A DNA stretch of 64,000 nt from Protopterus annectens. Its lineage: Eukaryota; Chordata; Ceratodontiformes; Protopteridae. The notes below the pieces were generated by a model. It worked only from the letters and a program-made list of their open reading frames with translations. It was not told the DNA's origin and did not search any database. Location of the stretch: positions 1,747,701,626 to 1,747,765,625 of the forward strand of contig NC_056725.1 in the NCBI RefSeq assembly GCF_019279795.1, written 5' to 3'. A program made the translations under genes and the position numbers. Positions 18,619 to 30,079 of the stretch are shown piece after piece (within the stretch, counting starts at the first letter, position 1; each line of letters opens with the position of its first letter).

Positions 18619-20714
18619 TTTGTCATCATTGCTGTTTTGTCTCACTCTGTCTGTTAAGCCGTTTACTCATCATCTTAGGTCAAGAATTCAGGAAGACTCC
18701 AATAAAATCACTCATGGTATATCTCATCATTTTGTGGGTATTCTAAAATTCTGTAACTAACCAGGTAAACACCTGAAACAGCAGCTGTAAGTCATTAAAA
18801 CCTTTTCAGATAACATGGAAATGTAATCTGGTCTCGACAAATGTGCAAAAGGAACATTTGAGAGGGGAAAACTGAAGAATTATGAAAATGTAAAATTGGG
18901 GAGGAATGTGATGTAAATGATTTGAAACAAGGAGTCTAAAAATATCTTAGAATAGATGAAGGGGTAGTGATGTAGTTTGGAACAAATGAGAACAAAGCTC
19001 AGTAAGGAATGTCTTAAAAGGCTGAAAACTCCTTTGACATCAAGGAATAAAATTCAAGCTGTAAATCAACTTGCACTTCCTCTTTTAAGTTACAGCTTTG
19101 GGGTGATTCATTATCTATGGAAAGTGCTGGATAAGCTAAATAAGAAAATAAGAACATTGTTTCATGCCTGTCAAATGATGTACAAAAAACAGTGTTTGCC
19201 AATATTGTATATCCCTCAGGCTGAATGAGGCATGGACCTCCTTAAAGTTAACTGTACATGTAGGTCAGTGATTGTGGGATTGCATACATATTTATTAACA
19301 TCATCAAATCTAAACATATTTAAAGTTCTAAAACATGAACAAAATGAGTCTAAGGTGACCTGTAGGAAACGAGCAGGCATGGAAATCTGACCAAACATGG
19401 ATAAAAATCAGGTGGCAACAGAAAGTGCAAGAAAACAAAAGAACGAATACAAAGAACAGGATCAGAAAAAAGATAAATGGAAAGACCGCTATTACAGTAA
19501 GAAATGAAGACGTGTACTAGAACCGCTGCATGTTGACCAAGAGCGGACATGTGAATAGCTCAGGTGAAGTGAATTTAAACCAAAAGATGAAAGGTTAGCA
19601 TGGTCAGCCTGAGATAGTGCATTATATACTAGATGGTTCGCAAAATCCATAGAAGGGGTAGGAGATAACACGCAAACGTAGGTTTTGTGGTACAGAACTA
19701 GAAACGGTTACGCACCTCACTGGAGACTGTGATACGCTTATGGCTGAAGGTTGTATACTGAAAAACATTTAAAATGTGACAATGTTGTTACGCTGGAGAC
19801 TTGGTAAACATTCCAGCACAGGGGCAGCTGAGGTACAGTGGAAGCATGAACCACAAAGCATTGTTGGAAATAAAGCAGTGATTATGTAGGATCAGCTCAT
19901 ACTTGCAGCTATGAAGGTAAAAGCAAACAGACCAGATATTGCTGTTAAAAAAGATAGAAATAGCATTGATTACTGAAATTGCTACACCCAGTGACTCTTA
20001 CGAACTGAAAGACATAAGTTTGTAAAATGTCAAGGCTTGCAAGCAGATGCTAGAGCAATGTGGAGTAAGAATACACCGTTCCAATTATAGTAGATGCAAC
20101 TGGACTAATAAAAAAGAATCTTCAAATGTATCTAAATATGCTGCCAATAAAAGTAACCCCTCATGAACTGAAAACAAGGCAAATCTGAATAAATTGCTGG
20201 TACTAAGAGGATCACTCATATCTGTCAAAACCTAAAACCAAACTGATTTCATAAACTTTAATTATGATCTGGCATAGGAATGGAGTTTATTCCTATCAAG
20301 GCATGAAAAAAATCTAAGCATTTGGAGAAGTGAAACCAAAAGATGCTTTTATATTTCTAAGTAGCTAAGCCGTATGAGGAAAACATAGATTAGCAAGTTC
20401 ATGTTAAGTACTTGGGCAGAACATTGCTGTATGAATTTTAATAAAACAAAAGTGAATGAAAACAGTTGACCTCTAAGGTTAATGGTAGTATGCAATGCCT
20501 GAATCAGAGGAAGCGTGGGCATCTACTGCTCTAAGTACAGAAAGATACTGAATGTGTATTTATATCAATAAATAAAGAGATGTGCTGTGGTCATGAAGTA
20601 CTAAACATTGTTAGTTTATTTGTTAGAAAAAGCATACTGCAGGCTAGGTTGTGTTGCACTTGATATGACTGGGGCTGGTTATCCATTATCTTTAATGCAT
20701 TTGCATTTTGCATG
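18619..20714 (+). pseudogene. R4/Dong-like LINE, 3' part (RT end, zinc knuckle, RLE nuclease)
   Basis: It continues the ORF cut at 13810. Visible blocks are SSLLFCLTLSVKP near 18628, GLDKCAKGTFERGKL near 18833-18880, KNIL..MKG near 18945, LALPLLSYSFGVIHYLW near 19070-19125, FCGTELETVTHLTGDC near 19685-19730, and the restriction-like endonuclease core NRPDIAV..ITEIATPSDSYELK near 19926-20008. PIIVDATGLIKKNLQMYL follows near 20080. The first Cys of the usual CxxC knuckle is Arg. The order RT, knuckle, RLE is that of R2/R4-type LINEs. Stops and frameshifts throughout. An AATAAA lies near 20570. Confidence 0.8.
18902..20714 (+). repeat. 1.8-kb direct repeat, left copy
   Basis: Nearly identical to 24033-25844. 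I saw only a handful of differences, including a G/C and a C/T change near 19445-19460 and one A in a poly(A) run. It starts inside the LINE coding region and ends where the second DIRS fragment begins. The upstream LINE sequence (18619-18901) is present only on this side. Confidence 0.95.
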
Positions 20715-21026
20715 ATGTTCTTCGTCTTCCCTTGCTGCAGTCCTGACTATTGGGGTATAGTCCGCGTCCCAGTCGGCCCGAATACCAGAGTATAAGGCTG
20801 ACGTCGGTCATGGCGCCTTAGACTGGCGTCAGTACGTCAGGGTACTAATGCGCATGACCAACGTCATTTCCTCAGTCTTTTTTGCCGCATGGTCCGATGC
20901 AGAAGCAATTTTGCGAGTGCAGGTTGGCGTTCTGAGATTTTCCGAAACCGGAGTTTCAGACCGAGTACAGAGTTGGCTAAGTAACCCGTTGAACATTTTG
21001 GTTTTTCTTGCCTCAGTATATTACGG

Positions 21027-22680
21027 ATGTCAGAAAAAGTGAATAACTGTATTTCTTGTGGGAAGCAGATACCGCATAGGGATTATCATACATTGTGTAT
21101 ACCTTGTTTAGGGCCTGAGCACGACGTTGTTGGTTGCCGCTCTTGTGCTAGATTTAATAAGCGCACTATTAAGAGGAGGCTTGATTGTGCTAGGTTAGTG
21201 TTTGGGAAGCGTTGCAATTATACTATGCCGCCGGATGCTCCGGCGCCTGCTTCATCTAAGAAGCGCAAGGACAAAACAGTGAAGTCTAGGGGTGAGGAAC
21301 CGGCAGTCCCGGACGCCGGTCCTTTAGAAGGCTCAGGGAGCCAGAGGTTTTGCCAGGAGTCTCTATGGAGTCTCAGGCAGATACTTTACTGTTACAGGAT
21401 GTGCCCTCTCAGGAACTAGGCCACCCTGACGGCCGTTGTCAGGTAACTGTTCTTCCCTCTCTTCCCAAGGTAGTTAGGGCCTCTCCTTCTGTTTCCAGAG
21501 CTTCTTTAGAGGAAGGCCAAGTTCAGCTTCTGTAGGGGCTTCTCCTAGCATTTCGGGCTCTGTGCCTAAGAAACATATGCTTAAAATGGCTGAAGATTTG
21601 ATTACTCTGATTAGAGGTTCTATGCCCCCACCTGATAAGAGGCCTAGGGTGGAACAGGAGTTTGATAGTTTTGAACAGTGTTCACAGGCTTCAGAGTCTT
21701 CTGTGGAAGACTTGCAAGAGTTCCTGCTTATTCTGATTCTGATGTGGATGATTCCACTCCTTCAGCTTCTCCTCCTGAGGATTTTTCATTTTCAGAGACT
21801 CTTCACTCCATGAGGGAGCACTTTAAATGGGAAGGCCAAGATTACTCTGACTCCAGAAAAAGGCTTAGGGAATTCTTGTTTTTGCCTCAGCATAGGCCCT
21901 TAGCTATTCCTCCTGTGTTGAATGTGGTGGAGGATGTTTATGCAGAGGCTTCTCTGAACCCTGATTCCTTGCCTCCTGCTCCTGTTAAGCCTGATAGGTA
22001 TTATAGGGTGCCCGAAGCTCATAAGTATTTGTTTAAGAGTCCCAGGGCGGACCCAGAAACTGTTTCTCAGGGGCCTAAAGGTGTTAAAGCTTCTGTTGTT
22101 AAAAATCCTGTACCCTCTGATAAAGAGGCAAGGGCTTTGGATAGGTGGGGTAAGAAAGTATATACTTCTTCCACTCTAGCCGTGCTGAGCGTTGAATTGT
22201 CAATTTCATATGCTGAAATATCAGAATTATCTCCTTTCACAATTGAAATCTAAGGTGGATGCTTTGGCGGAAGGTATTGAGTGTAAAGAATTGCTGGATT
22301 TGGTTCATGTGTCTGAACAAGTGGGTAAGCATTCTTTGCAGTGTGGTTTTGATGCTGTTCAGGCCTCCTCGAGGGTGGCTGCTACTAGTTCTGTTCTTCG
22401 CAGACATGCATGGTTGAAGGATCAGAATTTAGCTGAGCATGTTAAGACCAGGATTTTGGATGCTCCTTTACAGTCTGATGTGTTGTTTGGACCGCCTGTG
22501 GAAGCAGTTTTAAAGAAAATGGAGGACAAAGCTAAGTTTATGCAGACTGTTAAAGATTTTTGCAGGTGCAACCTCAGTTTAGTAGAAATTGGCCTGCTAA
22601 GGGGTGGACATATCCTGCTTATGGTTCCCAGTCTAGGGGTAGATCTAGGCGTGGTAGGGGCAGGGCTCAAGGTTCTTTAG
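21027..22680 (+). pseudogene. DIRS Gag-like ORF, copy 2, frameshifted
   Basis: The N-terminus MSEKVNNCISCGKQIPHRDY carries three CxxC pairs (residues 8-11, 24-27 and 37-40) and a basic KRTIKRR segment. The first frame runs to about 21419, then pieces in two other frames (21562-21800, 21678-22253, 22192-22680) continue the protein. They include PPEDFSFSETLHSMREHF and the KKMEDKAKFMQTVKDF region. At least three frameshifts. It lines up throughout with copy 1 at 360-2082. Confidence 0.85.
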
Positions 22681-22774
22681 GCCTAGATCAGACAGTTCAC
22701 CTGCTCAGACTTCTGGTGAGGGCAGGGTCAGTCCTTTCGTAAGCAGACCCAATGACCTGCCTTTTCAGCTGCCA

Positions 22775-24032
22775 GTGGACTCTCGTCTGGCAGCTCCTTT
22801 GGGAGGAAGATTGTCTCTTTTCAAAGAAAATTGGGATTTAATCACTCAAGACAGATGGGTGCTGGATATCATTCATCACGGTACAGATTTTATTTCCACA
22901 CAATGCCCCTTTCAAAGGCATGCCAGATGTTCCTCCTCCACAAAGAAAAGAGGCTCTCAAGCAAGTTTCTCAGTTACTCCAGATAGGGGCTATTCAGCCA
23001 GTCCCTGTGTCAGAAAGGGGTTTCGGATTTTATTCTCGCCTGTTCCTAGTACCAAAGAAGGGGAACACGTGGAGACCAATTTTGGATTTATCTATCCTCA
23101 ACACTTATCTGGACATTCCCAAGTTCAAGATGTTGACGTTACAGCAACTGTTACCTCTGCTGGGCAAGGATCACTGGATGGTAACTTTGGATCTCAAGGA
23201 AGCTTACCTTCATGTGCCCATAAGGCTAAGTTGCAGAAAGTATCTGCGGTTTCGAACTGGAGATTTTCATTATCAGTTCTCTGCATTGCCCTTTGGCTTA
23301 TCTACTGTTTCAGAGTATTCACAAAGGTTCTGGCTCCAGTGATAGCTTACTTCAGGCTTCAAGGCATTCAAATTTATCCTTACTTGGACGACTGCCTGAT
23401 TCTGGCTCAAGAAAAAGAACACCTTCTACAGCATCTGGAATATGTCATAGCAGTGCTAAGATGCCTAGGTATTCTGTGAACGAAATAAAGTCCAGTCTAG
23501 TACCCTCTCAAGACATGTGCTTTCTGGGTGTGAGACTGAATACAGCAGCCCAGATGGCCTTTTTAACCCGGACAAACAAAAGAGTCTGTCACTTTACTTC
23601 CATCAACTATCTCATCAGTCCGTATGACTGCAAGGACAGTCCTTCAAGCATTAGGGTTCATGGCATCTTGTATTCTGGTGCTTCCCAATGCCAAACTGCA
23701 TATGAGGAAGCTGCAATGGTATCTCAAAAATGTATGGACACAGCACTGCCAAGATTTGGACACTGTCATTCAAATAATACCTTGCCTTCAAAAGGAATTC
23801 TTGTGGTGGGCTCAGGAATGTCACCTAAACAAGGGACTCTCTGTGACCCGGCCAGAGGCGAGTCAGATTTTAACGACAGATGCCTCGGACACTGCTTGGG
23901 GAGCTCATCTAAATGGAAAGTGGATACAAGACAAGTGGCCTGCCAGACTACAGCATCTACATATCAACATGAAGGAGATGTTAGCAGTCCAGTTTGCATT
24001 GATGGCGTTCAAGGAGTTACTTCTTCCAGGGC
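22775..24032 (+). pseudogene. DIRS reverse transcriptase-RNase H, copy 2, broken and truncated
   Basis: Blocks in order are WVLDIIHHG near 22857, GFYSRLFLVPKKGNTWRPIL near 23028, VTLDLKEAYLHVP near 23180 with the catalytic Asp intact, FSALPFGLS near 23276, YPYLDD near 23375, and the RNase H TTDASDTAWGAH near 23875. The frame changes near 22920 and 23310, and a stop at 23477-23479 is followed by a further shift. The reading ends at LLLPGQ near 24030, where R4-like LINE sequence starts abruptly. Confidence 0.88.
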
Positions 24033-25844
24033 AGGAATGTGATGTAAATGACTTGAAACAAGGAGTCTAAAAATATCTTAGAATAGATGAAGGGGTAGTG
24101 ATGTAGTTTGGAACAAATGAGAACAAAGCTCAGTAAGGAATGTCTTAAAAGGCTGAAAACTCCTTTGACATCAAGGAATAAAATTCAAGCTGTAAATCAA
24201 CTTGCACTTCCTCTTTTAAGTTACAGCTTTGGGGTGATTCATTATCTATGGAAAGTGCTGGATAAGCTAAATAAGAAAATAAGAACATTGTTTCATGCCT
24301 GTCAAATGATGTACAAAAAACAGTGTTTGCCAATATTGTATATCCCTCAGGCTGAATGAGGCATGGACCTCCTTAAAGTTAACTGTACATGTAGGTCAGT
24401 GATTGTGGGATTGCATACATATTTATTAACATCATCAAATCTAAACATATTTAAAGTTCTAAAACATGAACAAAATGAGTCTAAGGTGACCTGTAGGAAA
24501 CGAGCAGGCATGGAAATCTGACCAAACATGGATAAAAATCAGGTGGCAACAGAAAGTGCAAGAAAACAAAAGAATGAATACAAAGAACAGCATCAGAAAA
24601 AAGATAAATGGAAAGACCGCTATTACAGTAAGAAATGAAGACGTGTACTAGAACCGCTGCATGTTGACCAAGAGCGGACATGTGAATAGCTCAGGTGAAG
24701 TGAATTTAAACCAAAAGATGAAAGGTTAGCATGGTCAGCCTGAGATAGTGCATTATATACTAGATGGTTCGCAAAATCCATAGAAGGGGTAGGAGATAAC
24801 ACGCAAACGTAGGTTTTGTGGTACAGAACTAGAAACGGTTACGCACCTCACTGGAGACTGTGATACGCTTATGGCTGAAGGTTGTATACTGAAAAACATT
24901 TAAAATGTGACAATGTTGTTACGCTGGAGACTTGGTAAACATTCCAGCACAGGGGCAGCTGAGGTACAGTGGAAGCATGAACCACAAAGCATTGTTGGAA
25001 ATAAAGCAGTGATTATGTAGGATCAGCTCATACTTGCAGCTATGAAGGTAAAAGCAAACAGACCAGATATTGCTGTTAAAAAGATAGAAATAGCATTGAT
25101 TACTGAAATTGCTACACCCAGTGACTCTTACGAACTGAAAGACATAAGTTTGTAAAATGTCAAGGCTTGCAAGCAGATGCTAGAGCAATGTGGAGTAAGA
25201 ATACACCGTTCCAATTATAGTAGATGCAACTGGACTAATAAAAAAGAATCTTCAAATGTATCTAAATATGCTGCCAATAAAAGTAACCCCTCATGAACTG
25301 AAAACAAGGCAAATCTGAATAAATTGCTGGTACTAAGAGGATCACTCATATCTGTCAAAACCTAAAACCAAACTGATTTCATAAACTTTAATTATGATCT
25401 GGCATAGGAATGGAGTTTATTCCTATCAAGGCATGAAAAAAATCTAAGCATTTGGAGAAGTGAAACCAAAAGATGCTTTTATATTTCTAAGTAGCTAAGC
25501 CGTATGAGGAAAACATAGATTAGCAAGTTCATGTTAAGTACTTGGGCAGAACATTGCTGTATGAATTTTAATAAAACAAAAGTGAATGAAAACAGTTGAC
25601 CTCTAAGGTTAATGGTAGTATGCAATGCCTGAATCAGAGGAAGCGTGGGCATCTACTGCTCTAAGTACAGAAAGATACTGAATGTGTATTTATATCAATA
25701 AATAAAGAGATGTGCTGTGGTCATGAAGTACTAAACATTGTTAGTTTATTTGTTAGAAAAAGCATACTGCAGGCTAGGTTGTGTTGCACTTGATATGACT
25801 GGGGCTGGTTATCCATTATCTTTAATGCATTTGCATTTTGCATG
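24033..25844 (+). repeat. 1.8-kb direct repeat, right copy (R4-like LINE 3' end)
   Basis: Partner of 18902-20714, with the same RT end, zinc knuckle and RLE remnants and the same inactivating stops. Its left edge is the DIRS truncation point and its right edge continues into sequence (TTCTTTAAGTAGTGGG) not found after the left copy. Confidence 0.95.
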
Positions 25845-26605
25845 TTCTTTAAGTAGTGGGTAACTGGCTTCAAAAAGAAATAATATCCCACTTGCTTTTT
25901 TTTTTTTTTTTCTGGAGATAGTGTTCTGTAAATGGGTACCACATTTGGAAATTTTTTTCAGCAGTTTCATTGAGACTTCGGGAATTAAAATGGTGACAGT
26001 TGTCACTGTTGTTGGACATAATGGAATACAATGTGAAACTAACTGTAAGCAGAAAAAGTGATGCCAGTAAGTTTGTAGACCCATTGGTAGTAGAGGGACA
26101 GATTACCTATGAAGTAAGAAGTCTGCTGTTTTCTGTGATAAGAAGTCTAGATGCTTTATAGTTCTTTCATGGGGGTGGTGTATTTTACCAGCCATCCAAT
26201 TAGTATGAAAATGAAAGTTTCAGAATGGAGCCATCCAAACATGCTGAAACTTAAAACTGGATGCTTGTGCTTTTTAAAATTAGAATCTGATATAACTAAG
26301 AGTGTTATTGAGGTAACTTGTGTTTTGTACCAAAAGGGAGGGCTTTTGTTTTAATTTCTTTCTACTCTTGTACCTTATCCCCACCCTCTTCTAAACTTTC
26401 TCAGACCATACCTGGTCATTTCCATGGTTTTCATTCCATAATTTTCTAAGTTCCTTCCCTTAGTATCCCCTATCACCTAATACTTTCTTCTTGGTCTTTG
26501 CTCCTTTATCAGTGCACCCTCTTTTCCTTCCCTGTACCTTACTTTTTATTTCTGCATTTCCTGGGAAGCTACTCTAAACCTTCCAGGCCATAGTTTGATT
26601 CACAC

Positions 26606-26653
<48 letters not shown>

Positions 26654-29090
26654 GTGTCCTTACTGAGTGTGAATGCAAGGGGTTTCTCAAGTCTTTTTTT
26701 TCTTATTTTATACATTTGATACTATTTTTTAAACTCTGTGAAGTTTCCTTACATATCTACTAATTATTACCTTCTACGATGACTTACGCAATATTTTTAT
26801 GTATGTAACCTACATATAGTTAGTAGCAGTCAAATATATGTTGATATAGTAAGTCATCCCATGTTTTAAACCTCATGTGGATCTGCACTGCAGACTGTAG
26901 TAAGACTGTATACAGTTCTGTCTGTAAATTCACATTTTTATGCAGCATGATGTAACTGATGTTTGTCTTAAATGTGCTGTTTATTTGTCTTAGCATTACA
27001 GTTGCAGCTGTGTTGTCTGTTAGCAGTAGTCATTGGTAGAAATGCAATCATTTATTAAAACGTATTACTACATTTAATAAATTCTGTGCTAGTGCTGTTT
27101 ACTTATATTGCATGTTTACAGACTATAAACTCTCACTCAGTATTGCATAACTGTATGTTATTAATTTCTGTTGGTTATAGTGAAGCATTTCTCCTTAGCA
27201 CGCTGCTTAAAATGTGCTGTTTCTAGTTAGGGCTCCTTAACAAATACAAGTAAGTAAATAGACTGTGTTGATAAAAAACATGTGTGGAGTACGACAAATG
27301 CCAGGTTTGTGGAATTGTTGGAATGAGGGCTGCTGAATGGTGATTTCACCTTTACCTTGAGCTAAAAGGAAACTGTTGTACGAGTTAAGCCTGATAACCT
27401 ACAGCTCTGAGCTAATGTGTGGAGAAGAGAGGAGGGATCTCAGATGGATTGTGAGGACTTTTGCCTGAATGAGTACGAGAGGAGTATGATTTAGGAAAGC
27501 AAGTTTTCCTGGTTTATTCAGACTTAAAGATCTTTGCTTTTGAGTAGTGAGCAAATCAAGTTTAGGGAGCTATATCGAACAGAAGTTAAGAACTGGTAGA
27601 GGAGGATCAAAAACTGGTTTAGGTATGCAAAAATACTTCTCTGTGGGTTAAGGTCCATTCATTTGATGGTAGGGTCCATAACTGAAAGTAGACTAGTTTG
27701 GGTACTATATCATTTTCTGAGGTTATTTTGCTTAGGTGATGAGAGCTTATTTTGTAACATAATCATTAGTATGTGTTCATTTTTCAGATATTTTGCATGG
27801 AATTATTAATTTGACAAGTGGTTCCTTTGGTCGTTGCATTTTGATTAGTTGAATAACTGGATTTTTTCACTGTTAATAGGTATCATTTCTTTGAAAGTCA
27901 ATAGACATGTTTATAAAGCGAAATGTACTGGTGAATAGGAAGCTGTATATTAGAAAACAGGTTAGTTTTGAATATTTGTAATGAACGGAGCTCACTAACC
28001 CCTCAGATTCTGCTGCAGATATATTTTTTTCTGTAACAGAAATCTGAATTAGCCAGTCTGATTTAATTTGCAAGTTGCATGGATGGAGTGGGTTTTTTTA
28101 TTACTTCAGAGAAGAAAATGCCCAGTAGATATGCTGTTTCCTTGAATCAAGCTAGAGTTTTTTGATATTTGACTTGCAGCCTATAACTTCTCCATTTTCT
28201 TCACAGACTTGCTTCAAGTTGCTTAAAAGTGTTATTTCTAAAATGAAAATCTTTGATTTATACAAGCATCCTGCAATCTCCTTTTAGGTAATGGTCTTTA
28301 TTGCCATTTCATTTTGAAATTCTTTGAAGCATGTTCCTGGCTTTTGTTATTGCATTTATTTCCCTTGTGAGGCAAGAGGGAGGTATTCCTCTTACTCATC
28401 TCTTAGTTACTGGAAAAGCCTATTCTGTATGCTATATAGAATGTCTGTAAAAGCATTTAAGGATTAGGTGACCTGTGAATGTGATACAGGTTGTTCTAGT
28501 TAATGTGGTGCAGTGCGACAGAGTTTTGTGCGTTCAACTATTATGTTCATATAGAAAGATGAAATGGGAACAAAAGAAATGATTCAAAACACAAAACCAA
28601 AGTCCAGCTGCAGTAGCACATCACAACTATAACCTGACATAGGAAAGGAAAGTGCATACACAAGTTCCTTTAAAAACTAGAGCTGAAAGAAACTGCTATT
28701 TTAATTACAAGATTTAAAGGCAAAGACTGTGATCTAGGTCCTGGAGCACATGGCTAAGTAAACAGGTGCATGCTTTAACTTGGACTCAAACCTAGACTGT
28801 CCAGATCGCTCTTCTGGCTGCTTTCAGCTGAAGTATCATGTCTCGATTATACATAGTCGATACACATAGAAAGACTAGAATTAGTTTTGCTAGAGACAGT
28901 AAAGTCCTGTGCTTTTTGCTGCAGTCCTGTTGTGAACTGACTGGTTTTGAAACTCAAGTCAGAATTCACTGCAGAAGTTTCCTCGTTTACTACTGGGGAA
29001 ATTATACAGAGCAGAGCAGAATAAACGTATTTGTACTGAATGTTTGTTCTTCGATTTTCACTTATACTGATCCCATCACTTTTTTTCTAG
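25845..29090. other. IGF2R intron, mostly unique sequence
   Basis: No recognisable transposon ORF. A T-run near 25890-25911 and an (ATT)n microsatellite are the only clear repeats. I looked for the exon encoding the end of receptor repeat 1 and did not see it, so this intron starts left of the window. Confidence 0.6.
26607..26653. repeat. (ATT)n microsatellite
   Basis: About 47 bp of uninterrupted ATT/TTA trinucleotides. Confidence 0.95.
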
Positions 29091-29223
29091 GTGCCATGTT
29101 ATGCATTTGACACAAGTGGAAAGAAGCATGATTTAAATCCTCTTATCAAGATTTCTGGTGCTTACTTGGTGGATGACTCCAACAGTGATGTGGATTTATA
29201 CATCAATGTTTGTAGAACTATAG
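29091..29223 (+). CDS. IGF2R: IGF2R exon, start of extracytoplasmic repeat 2
   Basis: A 133-bp exon preceded by a pyrimidine tract and AG (29081-29090) and followed by GTCAGT. It reads [20 protein letters not shown] and on to INVCRTI, ending in phase 1. The [17 protein letters not shown] core is the start of the second of 15 homologous repeats of the cation-independent mannose-6-phosphate/IGF2 receptor. This type I membrane protein sorts lysosomal enzymes and, in many vertebrates, clears IGF2. The two Cys are conserved. Repeat 2 is not one of the main sugar-binding repeats (3, 5, 9 and 15). The donor with C at +3 is unusual but usable. Confidence 0.93.
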
Positions 29224-29313
29224 GTCAGTCCATTTGGTTCTCTACATAAATTTTGCAGCTGAATGTAATGAACAGTAACATTCTACTATATACTAACTAT
29301 TTTATGTTTGTAG
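29224..29313 (+). other. IGF2R: 90-bp IGF2R intron with consensus branch site
   Basis: GT (29224) to AG (29313), phase 1. It contains TACTAAC at 29291-29297, a perfect consensus branch site, with the branch A 17 nt before the acceptor. The polypyrimidine tract is weak, so the strong branch site may compensate. Confidence 0.85.
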
Positions 29314-29428
29314 GTAAATTGGACAATGTTGCTTGCCCAACTGGGAGTGCTGCTTGTCTTACAAAAGGAAATAAAGTCTTTAACATTGGCAAGCCAAATG
29401 ACAGACTGAAAATAACTGCAGAAAACAG
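29314..29428 (+). CDS. IGF2R: IGF2R exon, middle of extracytoplasmic repeat 2
   Basis: A 115-bp exon between TTTGTAG and GTATGT. With the phase-1 base from the previous exon it reads GKLDNVACPTGSAACLTKG, then NKVFNIGKPNDRLKITAEN, and splits an Arg codon (AG|A) with the next exon. The CP.G.AACL pattern and the following F..G.P.D.L are conserved in repeat 2 of the receptor. No stop codons, and splice signals are intact. It joins in frame to the exon at 58246, 28.8 kb away. Confidence 0.93.
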
Positions 29429-30079
29429 GTATGTTTTCAGCTGTTGTATGTATATTTTTTAACCCAGTTAATGCAGTGTTCAGCATAGGTCTGGTCGTGA
29501 TATAGAAATAAGGCCAGATTCATAAAGGTTACAACAGAGAGTACAGTCTACATTTAGGCGAACCTCTGTGAATTTTGCTTAGTTTAATTGCAATATTATT
29601 TTCATTAGTGCTTGTTTGTCTTTTTTAACTTCTTTTGAGTTTAGTGTTTTGATGTCCTGCTGTATTTCCTGTGTAGTATTTCTTTCTCATTCCAGGGAAA
29701 ACTGAAAAATAAAAGTGAATTATAGTTACTATAGCTTGGAAGATTACCGGTTCCCAATTTTCATTACTGTTCATGTTTGCTGCTTGTTTCACATTCTCAT
29801 AAAGTGTTAAGACATATCAAGGCTTTTATCATTACAGATATTAAATCTTCTTAAATGAACTGCATGATACTTTACATTCATTTTATGCTAATCAGCATTT
29901 TCAAGAGAAATCTGAAAATGTTTTCTTTTGTAAAAGTTGCATATTAGGTCAGAATTAGTTTGATGGGATTCCTGTCTACATTGTTTGAATGTTGCAAGGG
30001 TCACTGCTGCATTATAGTTTTAATGTGAAAAGAACAATCTGTAGGTGGGCATCAGTCTTCCAGACAGGCTTCTAGAGTA
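29429..30079. other. Start of the 28.8-kb IGF2R intron, no recognised repeat
   Basis: AT-rich intron sequence after the donor. I see no ORF or repeat match before the decayed DIRS relic. Confidence 0.5.

Larger units (their letters stand above)
20715..24032 (+). mobile_element. DIRS retrotransposon copy 2, truncated at both ends
   Basis: It starts at ATGTTCTTCG, matching about base 41 of DIRS copy 1, so the 5' end is missing. It stops in RNase H at about 24032, so the recombinase is missing. In between it keeps Gag and RT/RNase H with several frameshifts. It sits exactly between two near-identical 1.8-kb LINE repeats. Confidence 0.9.

Noticed and set aside
20715..24032. Explaining the 1.8-kb repeats as a target duplication made by DIRS insertion
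   Set aside because: The DIRS fragment is truncated at both ends and more decayed than the flanks, and DIRS integration is not known to make target duplications.
25845..29090. Search for the preceding IGF2R exon (end of repeat 1)
   Set aside because: No interval gives the expected Cys-containing sequence with flanking AG/GT in frame, so no exon is claimed.
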